From positions 2,108,001 to 2,172,000 of the forward strand of contig JAWUZG010000135.1 in the NCBI GenBank assembly GCA_036785705.1: DNA of 64,000 bases, written 5' to 3'. Origin of the DNA: Acanthornis magna. Its lineage: Eukaryota; Chordata; Aves; Passeriformes; Acanthizidae. Within the stretch, counting starts at the first letter, position 1. Every line of letters starts with the position of its first letter. Both the position numbers and the translations under genes were made by a program. The notes under the pieces are model-generated. The model was not told the origin of the DNA and did not search any database. It saw only the letters and a list, made by a program, of their open reading frames with translations. Of this stretch, positions 36,050-47,534 are shown in pieces.

Positions 36050-39000
36050 TTTTTTTACTCACGATTTGTGTTGCCTTTGAAAAGGCTGCACATTATTTAC
36101 TTGTACATAAATGGTATGCCAGCCTGAGCCTCAAGGGAGGATTTCCTTACTTCAAAAATTTTACACTTTTGAAAAAACTACCTACGGAACACCATACACA
36201 ATTGTGGGATGCCCAGTGCCCCTCAGTTCATCCCTTCAAAAAACAGAGGAGCTGGCAGAGGTGATGTGGTGAATTTTCAGACATAGTAGCTTGGAAATCA
36301 GCCCAGACTGCATCTGTGTCCTTGCAGTCTCCAGGAAGGCATTTTTCAGTGGATGCTGTAGCCCTGGGCACAGTGCATTTGCTTGCAAAGTGATATCAAG
36401 AATCACATTTGCAACAAGTAAAACCTGAGCTATATTGATATCCTAATACACTGCAGAATGACTTCTGAAAGTAATTTTCTGAGTTTTAAGACTGTTGAAA
36501 GCTAACAGCAAACTTCTAGAACATAAATAATACTTTTTTAACTTGTTGCAAATGCACAGTGATACCTTTCCACAAAGAATGCTGCCTTTTAAGATCAATT
36601 TTAATGCATTCGAAATATATTCAAATTTCTGTAGGAGAGAGTATTGAATTCTACTAGCAGTTTTCCTGTCCTGGGGGAATATGCCCAGAATCTTCTTCAT
36701 TTCATATCAGGAAGACCATATAAATTAGAAAAATAGGAGACAATAGACTAAATTCTTAATAGTCACATAGTGCATATGCATTATTTACAAGGCAAAAGGG
36801 TTAAGTATTAGAAAAGTTGAAACCAGCTCCCATACTAAAGAAAGGGATATTTGAGATAAGATTACGTGACTCCAATACTAATCTTTTAGGTATTTTAAAT
36901 TCAAATTCTATTCAGTAGAAAACACTGTAGATCATTGTATATTTATGAACAGTAGCCAAAAACACCTCTTCAATTTTATCATTAATAGAGTTGGAATAGG
37001 TCAAAATCAACTTAAATTAAGAGGATTGAATGAAAGAATAAAGGCTTGTAAATTCAAATTCTTTTGTTTGTAAAGCCTGATTAGAAAAACATGTAACAAA
37101 AAATTACCCCAAATTGCAAACATCTTGTGAAAAAGACCATCACTGGTTTACTAGGTTTGGACCTGTCACATTGATTTCTGAGCAGGCACCTTCAAAACCA
37201 CATGACCTCTCCAGTGGAAGGGAGAGAATTACAGTTTCCACACACAGATTTTGACTCACTCTGTTGTTGCAGCACAAGAACTTTGTTTCGGTCACACAGT
37301 GTTTGACCAACTCTGTCTCTTACAGACATCACAGAGTAGAAGGGATCTTTGGCATGCCAGGATGAGGCTAAACCTCTGCTTTAGTAAGCTGCTAAAAATG
37401 AGGTAGTACAATGTCACTGAGAGGTGGGAGAGGCACAGTGTTTCTCTTATGGAGACAGTGCAAAGTCCATTCTCGAGTCTTCCTGGCAGCACACCCGGAA
37501 AACCAAAAACAACCCAAGAACACTAAGAAGGAATCACCAAAGGTCAAGTCAGCACCTGTCTCCTCCAGCTTTGTGAGGCAGCCCAGGTGCCCTCTTCCTT
37601 CTGAGTGATGTACCCTGCAAAGCACTCAACTCACTGCCCACTGCACTTTGTCCTCCAGTTTCACCAAATGAAGTTTTTTTCAAAGAAGACCAACACAAAA
37701 CAATAGTACTCAAACACCTAACACTGAAATATTTACTCTCGTTTCTGTTGCACTAATTGTCATCCTTTGATATGCTTGCATTAAGCAAGAAAACTTCTGT
37801 GAAGCTAGTAGAATAGCCAAGTCTCTATTTTCAAACACTGCTATTCCTAAATATTTACAGTATAAAAGGCCTGACATGCAATCTATCCTGGGAAAGTGTC
37901 AGAAAACAACCTGCAACATATTAAAATTTTGTTCATTATTGCATAAACCATCAAATGCCAAGTACCTCACTTCAAAGAAAATAAATCATTAAAATCCATT
38001 CTAGCTTCCTAGTCCTCCAAAAGTCTCCTTAACAGATCTATCGTGCCACCACAAGAGAGAAGCCACAGATGGCTTCATGCTACAGACTTTGCTCACCATC
38101 TACTGCTAGAACATTTTTGTGTCATTCTCTGCCTCCCCACAAAATGTCCCAGCCTGGTGAAGATCAGATATAGAGATCAACAAAAGCTAGAACAACACTG
38201 GTGGTGATGCTATACATTATTTACTCATTTTAAAAAAAGAAAAAAATACTGCGAAGCTTACAGCAAATAGCACTGCTGACCCTCTTCACCAGTAAGTAGG
38301 ACCTCTGCAGGTACCAGGGCAAAGTGCTGAGCAGCAGTGCCTTGGAAGAAGTGAAGAGCAAGGGAGCAGCACCAAGACAGTGTCTTCCCTCTCTTTCTCC
38401 CCAGCGCCACTAGGTAAGAACAGGGACTGAAGGATTCTCCAAGTGCCTTGAAAACAATCAGAACTGACCTGAAGAGCTTTGCCTTTGTGGTGAAGCTCTT
38501 CAGCTAAACACATGCAAAGGCAGGGACTCTGTTTTCATGCTGGAGTTGGGCATCCCCTGGGAGAGCTCAGGATGACCCATGTGGCACTCAGGGGGTCACT
38601 ACTGCAACATTCTCTTTAACACACAGAGCAACTTTAAAAGAATTTCTGTCTTAGGGAGTGGGCTTTTCATTTTGCAATGAATGAAAATAACTTGTGCTAC
38701 TGTTTCAACACAGGAGAATCTATAATATAAATTGGTACTCTTAGCTGCCATGATATTCTATTTATCCATATAATTTTACATCTTCTTACAAACTCTTCTG
38801 TAACATCATTTTATCATGCATTCCTACCAGTGTGAGAATGCCTTCTATTGAATGACTTTCAGATTTTGGTTTTTACTGTTCAGAACAGGGAAAATCTTGT
38901 TTGTTCAAAATTAATTTTTAAAAAATTTTAAAAATAAACTGAAATATCACTATTCCATATTAAAAACAAAATCAGTTTGTATTTTTGTTATGAATAGCTG

Positions 39001-40190
39001 ATGAAAATCAGTAGCTCTACTAAAAAGGTGTCTCTGCTTCACAGACGTAGAATTCAAGAAAACAGGAGACACTCTTCGTTATATGCACATGAGGTAATAA
39101 CACTCATACTTGTGTATCAAATAAATTACTAGAGAGATATAAAGACTATTTATATTTTAACACACATGTTGCATAAAAGCTAGTTAGTTAGATGGAAAAC
39201 CTCCTGGTCTCTCTTCAATCCATAGGATCAAAAATATTTTCCTAATTAGTAAGTAAGATCATAACAGTTTTGAGGAAATTTCTGCTGTGCTAATATGGAA
39301 ATCTTTCATTCCCTAAAGATGAAAGTTTTATGTGGTAAATAAATGTAGAACTTGTAGTCATAACAATGTAAGAAGTGAAAATGCCTAAGATGCAAGAAGA
39401 CTTGTCCTAATGTGCCCATTAGTCATTTGTTTGAAAGCATTTCATTCTTCCCCTCCCCTTTTAATGCATATTGCACAACATTAGCATTGCTCCATATGAA
39501 ATGGCTAATAGTTCAGGATTCTTGAAGTAATTTTAAATCAAACTCTTCTGGAAGCTTCTTTCCTTTATTTTCTTAAAATACTGCTTAATTTTGGAAAACA
39601 AGCAGCATGGTATGATACAACAGCATCCGCAAAACTAAGGCGAAAACCCCACTCAATCAGCCCATGTAAACCCCTATGACTACCTACTCCTGCAAGCTAA
39701 CTGCACATTCCACGTATTTGGTTCACAGATTAAAACATTTGACAAACAGGCAATGCCCAGTGACTGTTAAATGGACATGGTTTAGCTCCTCAACAGGACA
39801 TAGCATAACACACTATGCATTGTGGAAGAAGACAGAGCAGAAGGAGACAGAAGCAGCAAAGAGACCAAACCAGGATGTTCTTCTGAGATGTCTGAAGCCA
39901 GACCTGCCCTGCCTGGCAGGGAAAACACCTTCTCATCATGTGGTTTCACAGGCTGAAGAATCTTCCAGGTCCTAAGAAATTCAAGTATGCATCTACATCT
40001 AATTTGGTTGTAAAATAAAATAATAGCAAATTAAATCCTACAGTGCTGCCCCTCATTACTGCCCTGCACTATCAGTGTTCTATCACAAAGTGTATCTTGG
40101 CACATGCATGGCACATGCACATGTGTATCTACAGATTGATTCTTTGTGAGGCTTTGTGACCTCTAAGAAGCATTTGTTTCTACTGCCCAC
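36050..40190. other. Non-coding AT-rich sequence
   Basis: No recognisable gene, repeat family or RNA gene. GC-richer segments at 37400-37620 and 38280-38520 carry short opposing open frames without splice or domain support. Confidence 0.72.
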
Positions 40191-40192
40191 AG

Positions 40193-40260
40193 GCATGCAA
40201 TGTGCTTTGCCTGTGCTTATTCGCCCTGAAATCCAGCACTCCCGAGGCTACAGCACCACT
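40193..40260 (+). other. Weak candidate exon (68 nt)
   Basis: A good acceptor (catttgtttctactgcccacag) precedes 68 bases ending in CACCACT followed by gtaagg. The frame starting in phase 1 is open, reads MQCALPVLIRPEIQHSRGYS, and stays open past the donor to 40383. A second register is also open over the segment. No protein is recognised. Confidence 0.15.
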
Positions 40261-40622
40261 GTAAGGTCTGCAACTTACCAACCCATTCCACATAGGATGT
40301 CTCAAATGATTACTAGATATTATTTTGGGCAACTCTACAGAGAGCCTTATTTTTACATAATATTACCACATCTCATAAAATAATAAAATCATTAAGGCTG
40401 GAAAAGATTATGCCCCTGTCATGACTTCCTGTTATTTATGATTTCTGTTATTTTCCTGCCTTCATTTTAGATTTTACTCTAGCTGCCCTTTCCAAACCAA
40501 TTTTCATATAACTGGACATTTTAGCACATATTTCATTTGCTTGCAGGTGTCAAGGAAGTGGAGTCAGAAAGAGCATGATTTTTGTTGTTCAAGACACAGA
40601 TGTACCCACTTCCAGAGAATAA

Positions 40623-40699
40623 TTCCTTCCTTCCTTCCGCACCATTCCTTCCTTCCACACCATTCCTTCCTTCCTTCCTTCCTTCCTTCCTTCCTTCCC
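40623..40699. repeat. TTCC tetranucleotide microsatellite
   Basis: About 77 bases of interrupted TTCC repeats: a short array, two interruptions containing 'caccatt' or similar, and a longest pure run at the right end. One strand is entirely pyrimidine over most of the length. The open frames that cross it are artefacts of the repeat. It would be expected to vary in length between individuals. Confidence 0.98.
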
Positions 40700-41715
40700 C
40701 TTGATTTACTTTCTTTTCAGCCTTTCCTGTATTTGGCAATATTTTTCTTCTACTACACGTGTTTAAAGAAATCAGAAACAAAAACGCAGTAGCAGATTTC
40801 TGAAGCCTCCTTTTCCCAGTGTCACCTAGCCTGAATTAATTGTAGATATATTGATCACTTTTCCATTTCCACACAGATTTCTGCTTTCTACTTATTTCCA
40901 TATTCTCTGTATCATTTCCTTCTCTTTTGTCAATTCTTTTTCTCTCATCATTGGCCCCTGACACCACCTCATTCCATTCAGTTCAATACTTCATTCAGCA
41001 TATTAGTGACAAAAGACATAAACAAGTGGCTTTTCCCTCTCAAAAAAGATGTCACTGTTAACAGGCACTTTAATAGACAATTTAGAGACACTGTGTGAAC
41101 AAGGATTACTGATCTTTCTCACATGCAACTTGTTAATGAAAATGATCGGTGTAGAGAAACTTTTTCTGGGGTATCAAGACCACTTATGATGATGTATGTA
41201 CAGTGCATTATATTTGATTCACACTCCTAGATTTTAAGCTTACTGCAGAAAGGCTCTTTTTCGGAGTGATCATTACTCATGCAAAATACCTCATATGGCT
41301 TTGCAGAACCTGAAAATCTATATGAATTTCCATCAGAACTCCTGCTTAGCATGAAACAACAGTTGCTGTTCCGGAAGAACAAAAAGTTACTCCTCAGGCT
41401 TTCAGCACATGTTTTTAGTAGTAGAGCATCTTCCTCAGTGGCCTATCTTTTCTCAGGCTTGTCCTGAAAATCCTACATTCTTTAACCAGCATAGGATCAA
41501 CGTCAGAAATTATTAAACTTGCTTCCTCAGCATCATAGCACTTCCCCAGAAACTCCAACTGCTGTCAGCAGTACAAGCTTTAAAGGCACCTGAGTAGACT
41601 GCCGGCAGTTTTATGAGAGAGAAAAAAAGATGATAAGCAAACACTTCTCAGCCAGACCTACCTTGTCCAACTCTTTTTCATATCAAAGCTAAAAAAATGT
41701 ACAAAAACCCTGTCA
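40700..41715. other. Non-coding sequence, nothing recognised
   Basis: A pyrimidine-rich plus strand continues for about 250 bases after the microsatellite, then ordinary AT-rich sequence. No feature was supported. Confidence 0.7.
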
Positions 41716-41751
41716 CCATTTCAGCTAATCAAATTCTGTGGTTGCTGGCGT

Positions 41752-41765
41752 GTGTGTGCACACAC
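41752..41765. repeat. Perfect 14-bp palindrome of GT/CA repeats
   Basis: GTGTGTGCACACAC is self-complementary and centred on TGCA. It lies at the left edge of a candidate conserved block. Confidence 0.93.
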
Positions 41766-41814
41766 TGACCTCTACAATGTCATGACTTTCAGGTTGCTCA
41801 TTGATTTCCAGGAA

Positions 41815-41950
41815 TCAAAAATGCGATGCAAATAAGGAATTGCAAGTCAATTAGCTCTTATCACGAGCTCACAGTCTGCGGCAATGGGATGACACGCGGC
41901 TCTGCATAACAATTGGAAACAAGGCTTTTCCAGCCAGGTAAATGTCCTCA
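41815..41950. promoter_or_regulatory. Candidate conserved non-coding element with POU- and SOX-like sites
   Basis: The block contains an exact octamer ATGCAAAT (41826-41833) and a SOX-like AACAAT (41908-41913) preceded by TGCAT. Several CpGs are kept (atgcgatg, cacgag, tgcggc, acacgcgg), which is unusual in this CpG-poor window. Such retention is typical of constrained or unmethylated enhancers. There is no long open frame. A donor-like CCAG/gtaaat at 41939 was considered and rejected for lack of a convincing acceptor. Enhancer function is inference. Confidence 0.35.
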
Positions 41951-42234
41951 AAGGCAAGATGTGTCCCCTTTCACAAAAAGAGATGCAGTCAGCAACATGA
42001 TTAAAGCCTCTGCACATGATACAGGACTGATTTTAACATTTGTCAGCAATTTCACATGGTATGAGCCCTCCCTTCCCACTTATCCTGTACATGAGATACC
42101 AGTGTAATCACAGTTTCAGTCTGCACACAGAAGGAAAGCTTTTCTTTCCCTCCTTATTACTCTTCAATTCCATCACTGCCAGCTAACTGTAATGAAACTA
42201 TTTGGAGCTTCTTTAAAATGCCTATCATTTCCCA

Positions 42235-42370
42235 TATGTTCATTTAATTTTTAAGAGACGGCTATATCGTGCAAGTCGCAATTTTTCGCCTACCAATATA
42301 TGCCATTAAAACGAATATTCATGTGGCATCACCTACCAGAGTCATTAAAAGGCTTGTAAACATAGCCCAG
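42235..42370. promoter_or_regulatory. Candidate conserved non-coding element, CpG-retaining and AT-rich
   Basis: Five CpG dinucleotides fall within about 55 bases of otherwise AT-rich sequence (gacggc, atcgtg, gtcgca, ttcgcc, aacgaa; 42257-42313). In a methylated vertebrate genome such CpGs decay unless selected or unmethylated, so the cluster suggests constraint. The neighbouring 42380-42520 has a similar look, with homeodomain-like AATTAT motifs, and may extend the element. There is no open frame. Confidence 0.38.
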
Positions 42371-42693
42371 CAGTGTCTCTGGCACTCTTAAATGATGAAC
42401 TTTAACTCTCTGTCTGCAAGTGCTAATCTCAGTATCAACAGAAAAATAAATTATTGGCATCAATTATCATAATTTATCAGTTTCATCAGCAAACTGGGAT
42501 TTTTATAGTACCTCCAGCATGCACTTACCTTTATTAAAACTCATTCAGAAGTTACCCTTGACTCGTCCACACAAACACAAAACCACTTTAAATACATTGT
42601 AATTTTTGTTTATAGATTTCATGTAATTGTCATTATCAGAAAGGAAACCTTATTTTTTTAATTACAGAAATTTTACCATTTATTATCTTAAAT

Positions 42694-43352
42694 CACAGAA
42701 TCATAGAATGGCTTGGTTGGAAGAGACCTTAAAGATCATTTAATTCCAACCACCTTGACATGAGCAGGGACACTTTCCACTAGACCAGGTTGTTCAAACC
42801 CTCACTTAACCTGGGCTTTTACACTTTCAGGGATGGGACATACACACCTTTTCTGGGAAAACTGTTCCAATGCCTCACCATCCTCCCAGTAGAGAATTTC
42901 TTTCTCATATCTAATCAAAATCTACTCTCTTTCAGTTTAAAGACATTTCCCCTTGGAAAAAGCCCTTCTTTGTATTTCTTAGGCTCCCTTTAGGTCTTGG
43001 AAGGCTGCAACAAGATCTCCCCAAGGCCACCTCTTCCCCAGGCTGAACAATCCCAATTCTCTTTGTCTTTCTTCACAGAAGTGCTCCATCCCTCTGATCA
43101 TCTCTGTGGTGCTCTTTGGACTCACTCCAACAGGTCCAAGTCCTTGCTGTGCTCAGAACCCCAGAGCTGGATGCAGCACCCCAGCTGGGGTCTCACCAAA
43201 GGAGAGGGGCAGAATCCCCTCCCTCACCCCACTGGCCACTCTCTCTTTGATGCAGCTCAGGGTATTTTTGATTTTCTTGGCTGGCTCATATCCAGCCTCA
43301 CATCCACCAGCACCCCCAAGTCCTTCTCCCCAGGGCTGCTCTCAGCCTGTTC
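42694..43352 (-). mobile_element. CR1 LINE, long 3' portion, antisense
   Basis: The plus strand starts with the inverted CR1 terminus ('cagaatcatagaatggcttg', then 'gttggaagagaccttaaaga') and runs through all the familiar inverted blocks: 'cagggacactttccactaga', 'tgttccaatgcctcaccatc', 'tttcagtttaaagacatttc', 'ccaggctgaacaatcccaat', 'gccctaactccaacaggtcc'-like text, 'cagagctggatgcagcaccc', and 'cacccccaagtccttctccc' at the right. It therefore covers the 3' UTR and the end of ORF2 with small indels. It is 5'-truncated and dead. This is the firmest evidence for a bird origin. Confidence 0.95.
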
Positions 43353-43486
43353 ACATGAGGTACTGCAGAACTTGAGTCTGAAATAAAGGCTCTATTGCCT
43401 TCCCTTTTGTGGAAATTTCTCAGTGTAAAGGCCAATCAAACAGTTTGTGTGTGGGAAAAGTGAGAACTGATAGCTGATTAAGAGTT

Positions 43487-44041
43487 GTGTTGTTCAGAGT
43501 GTTCTACCCCGGCTTGTCCTTATGCAATCAGTATACAGGGGAACACACCCGAAGATCATATGGAATGAAAAGGTGCTGCCATTCCACACCCACAACATTT
43601 GGGGTGAGCCTCGCCCAACCTGACCTTGAACATGTCCAGGGCATCCACCAGCTCTCTGGACAACAATCTCTGTATTTGGTTAAACAATACAAAGAATACG
43701 TATTATTTTCCACAGCCTTAAAAGTGTGGGGTTTGCCTTCTTTTTTCCATATATGCCAGATTTCCTCCAGTCTAGGTGTAAGAGCTCACTTTGGGAGGAC
43801 GTCGCTCCTGAAAAGAGTTAGGCTTTCTCAGAGTGCTCACACTTCAAAGGAGCAACCAAGAGCAACAGTTATCTGTTACTACTCTCCCTGGCCAGAATTT
43901 TCCCATCCTCTGCAGACACTGCCAGGAAGCAAACTCTTGCTTCATTTTATTTTAGGCAACAAAACAATTCTTTCTAAGCTGTCAGGCTTTTCAAAATATG
44001 AGTTCTTGTTGATATTCAGTTTTTTGGGAATGCAGCCTTAG
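43487..44041 (+). other. Unassigned 184-codon open frame, partly over CR1 DNA
   Basis: The second-longest open frame of the window begins 130 bases after the CR1 copy and crosses a second antisense CR1 fragment (43613-43670). That part of the translation is therefore noise from a non-coding CR1 region. No domain or signal is seen in the rest. The frame is almost certainly accidental. Confidence 0.07.
43613..43670 (-). mobile_element. Short CR1 LINE fragment, antisense
   Basis: The plus strand reads 'cccaacctgaccttgaacat', then 'gtccagggcatccaccagct', then 'ctctggacaac'. This is the inverted CR1 3' UTR segment that normally lies about 100 bases from the 3' terminus, with a small deletion in the middle. 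The terminus itself is missing. It is a separate copy or a rearranged piece of the CR1 at 42694-43352, which already has its own version of this segment. Confidence 0.75.
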
Positions 44042-44123
44042 TGCAAAACCTGTGTGAAATCCAAGGACCTTTGAAAATCTGGTCCTTCTGTGTGCCAGTT
44101 TCAACTATATAACATGCTGTATA

Positions 44124-44147
44124 TACATGCTGAACATTCAGCATGTA
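44124..44147. repeat. Perfect hairpin (11-bp arms, 2-base loop)
   Basis: TACATGCTGAA and its exact reverse complement TTCAGCATGTA are separated only by CA. Related ATGCTG words recur at 44113, 44151 and 44176, so local duplication and inversion of a short word is a likely origin. The stem is too short for a microRNA precursor. Confidence 0.93.
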
Positions 44148-45705
44148 AAAATGCTGGGCATGCAATCTTCCAAAATGCTGGCAGTAACTGCCCAGGTGAG
44201 TCATTTACCGGAATAAACAAGGGATCTTACTCAAAGTAGGCAAGGAACTGCTCTGAATTTCCAGCAGTCTATTTTATACAATGCCAGTGCAAATGTCTTT
44301 GCTTTTCATTTTGGTCATTATATCACTGAACAACTAAACAGATGGTATATGAACAGGATGCAAAACATTTAATAATGCCAGGAAAGGTACAGTAATACCA
44401 ACTGTTCTGGCCTGCTGACCTTGGTATAGTTTAGAAAACATTGAAAGAAAGATGCATGCCATTTTATTCTCTTTTTTTCCCTCCTGCTTCCTGTTTTGGT
44501 CTAACCTCTACAAAAGAGAAGCTAGAACCTGGAAATTAGACTTAGCTGTTTACATGCAAGGAGAATTCAACACATTTTACCTTGCCCATTTAGTACTAAA
44601 GATAGAAAAATAATGCAACCTGTAAAAGTGCTGCCTCTACAGCCTTATTATCCTTCCCAGGTCTATGGCCAAATATCTCTATAGTACATTAATTATGACC
44701 AGAATTTGGCTACAGGTAATTATATAAGCTGAAGCTACCAAAAATTTAGCAAACTGCTCCTCCTCGGATGAACTATGGTGCTGGAATGGTAGGACAAGAG
44801 GGACACCTACCTCACCTTCCTTTAAAGCCCAAGAAGTGCAGCCTCTGAATAAGGATTGGTAAGATATCTGCTTTGTCGCCTTTCTTTCTGGACAAAGAGG
44901 AGAGGCCAGGAGCAGACAGTGTCCTTGAGTCAGGTTTTCAAGCCAAACACACATTGCAGATGGTGATATACAAAAATAGGGACGTTAGAAATACTCCTAC
45001 AATGATATTAGGCTCTTGATTTTGTCTTTGTCCCAAAGACATGCATTTTTTTCTAACATCTTAACTTCTAGAAAGTAAAACAAAGTAAAAGTCAGAAACG
45101 TCAAAGAGTTCATCAGCATTAACAGATCAAAAACCACTACAAAATTACAAAATAAGCCCCAACTAAAAACTAAATTAACCCAAGATTTGGGGGAAGTTAT
45201 TTCAGTCTACATCTCTTATGCACATCTCATGACATTTTCATACTTTGGGTTAACTTTAGCATACACAGCTCACTCCTGCTTCCCTGCAAGGGTTGAACTA
45301 CTTCCATTTTATATTGTCAGCTAGCTGCACAGACCCTAGCTTTGAAAACATAAAACCATAAATGTCTCATAAAAACAATGATCTTAAAAATATTTGAGCA
45401 TTTCAACTTTGTTGGGGGATCTTTGCATGAGAGCACACCACACCACAAAGGTGGATTTAGCAAAGTGGACTCAGTAAACATAGGAAAAAACCTTGTAAGG
45501 CCACCTGGCCGTTACAAGACAATTTTTCCCCCATATTTGAGCTTTTTTAATAAGAATGAAAAAAGGTGCTTCTAACATCCCTCTTAGCTAAGGTTCTCCC
45601 TCACTGAGCCAATAAACCTTCTTAAGCTATCTGAATTACTTTTTAAATTAAGAGAGCAGCACACATTCCTGCAAATGAGAACAATAAGAGGTTTTTGGCA
45701 ATGAT

Positions 45706-45785
45706 CCTGCTCACTAATTATAATATTTCACATTTATGCACTGCCTTTCATCTCTCAGGGTTCTAGAGTGCTTCACTAAACAGTG
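45706..45785. mobile_element. Possible ancient L3/CR1-group tail
   Basis: The string with 'cactgcctttcatctctcag' followed by 'ggttctagagtgcttcacta' recalls the tail of ancient vertebrate LINE/SINE families in which 'cctttcatc' is followed by 'caaagcactt'-like text. The match is short and diverged, and I cannot fix the family or orientation. Confidence 0.25.
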
Positions 45786-47429
45786 GACTCTGTCCACAAC
45801 TGTTGCCTCCCAGTTATGTCACACTTGCTCACAGGACATGTGAAGTCTGACCGACTTCACAGCTGTTTGCCTCACACACAGAGACAAAAATGCCACTGTT
45901 GACACTACATTCAATTAATTTCATTAATATAGAAAGCATAGGAATAATACATTCAAGTCAAGGAAACTGGCCCGATCCAATTGAATCTGGTTGAAAAAGG
46001 AAGATGCTACAACCAGGCAAACCTACAGTACCTTAAAAGCAATGGCAGCAGCGGAGGTACATCTCCTAAATTCCTCCTGAGAGCAGGGATGTTCCCAGTG
46101 TTTACAGTTACACATTAGAACCCCTGCCATGGGTGAAGACACTCACACTGGATTGTTTATTATGGCTGCATTTGACCATGAGGATGTTACTCAAAACCAA
46201 AGGCCACATGCCAGCATTCCTCATGGTTGTGGGTCCTCCCTCCAGAAGCTGATCACACAAAGTGAACCACTATGGCCACACTGTCACTGAAGCATAAAAA
46301 ACCAGCTCTCCCAACCAAGAAAACCGTGTACAGACTATGTCTGGGTGCCACCTGTTGATGAAACAGCACTAACAAGTCTGCTCAAATACATTAACTGAAG
46401 TAAAACCACTCCCAACAAAAACATCTCTAGCTGAGAAAGCCCCCACAGCATGGCCCTGTAGGCTTCACACAATCCCCTGCTGGTCTTCATTTCTGACCAA
46501 CAAAAGCTGGGAAGATGGAGCAACTCCCACAGTCAAGGTCTTGGCAGAAAAACAGTGCCTGCCCTCCTGCACTCCCCCACCACCAAAATCACAGCTGGGC
46601 TCAGCATGGGGCCATTTTCTCCCAGGCTTTTTTCTATTAAATATAAGGGATTGTTATTTTGTTTTGTGTTAACAACTGAAAAGTGGTTTTTTTACCCCTG
46701 CAAAGCACTGCCATCCCTTAGATCCGCAGACTTTGTGTGAGTGCAGAGCTGTGCAATCCATCAGGGAAATCTGTGATTTTGTCCATTGTGCTGGTTGAGT
46801 TGTGAGAAGGGCTGTAATGGGAGCTTTCATGGCCCCAGTAATTCATAGCAAGACACTGCACTAGTGCACATAATCACATGCTGAAGAGGAAAAGGCATTT
46901 TGGCAGCAAGGGAGGTGCAGGGATCTGCAGGAGGTGGCTCTGGCTCCAGCCACGGCTGCTCAGGTCACAGGTCCAGCAGCACAAGCATAAGCTCCCCACA
47001 CATCTCTTACAGAAACAACAGCAGTCTGAATCTCATCAGAGTCGCACTGGTTTTAACCCCACACAAACTTCAAAGTTTTCTTGATTTACACACATAAAAG
47101 ATCAAAATAAGCCCCCCCACCATCTTCAGCTCATTGTAAACAAAAAAAATTCTTGCAAGTCTGACTGGCCCAAAAATCAAAGTCCCTGAGCCTTTGCGGG
47201 GAGGCAATAAATCTGAACCTTTCACAAAATATTTTTTTCAAATAATTGCCAGTTGGGGTTGTGTTTCTCATTTAGAAACTTCCATATAATTACAATATTA
47301 AAAGAAACATGGTAAAAAGTGTGACAAGACAGAGCAATTTTAATTTCTGCAAGTATGAAACAATTACAGAAGAAGGACTCACACTCTGCTGAGAGAAACC
47401 CCATATCCAGGGCTCAGTGAGCTAACCAG

Positions 47430-47530
47430 GAGAGAATACAATTTGCATAATGTTCAATTAGCAGCATAAATATATGCTAATCATACTCAGCTGCAAGCAT
47501 CTTGCTTTATCTCATGTGCTTTGTACAACA
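47430..47530. promoter_or_regulatory. Candidate conserved non-coding element with octamer site
   Basis: An exact inverted octamer ATTTGCAT (47441-47448) lies in AT-rich sequence with TTCAATTAGC and ATGCTAATCA, which resemble homeodomain and POU sites. There is no open frame. The call rests only on motif clustering. Confidence 0.25.
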
Positions 47531-47534
47531 AAGT

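Larger units (their letters stand above)
43680..47425. other. Non-coding sequence
   Basis: No gene was recognised. It contains the hairpin at 44124-44147 and one possible ancient LINE tail at 45706-45785, listed separately. Confidence 0.7.

Noticed and set aside
40541..40792. Open frames with regular Phe-Leu-Pro-Ser or Lys-Glu-Gly-Arg repeats
   Set aside because: These are translations of the TTCC microsatellite, not proteins.
42790..43386. Plus-strand open frames of 67, 129 and 89 codons
   Set aside because: They lie inside the antisense CR1 copy and read the wrong strand of it.
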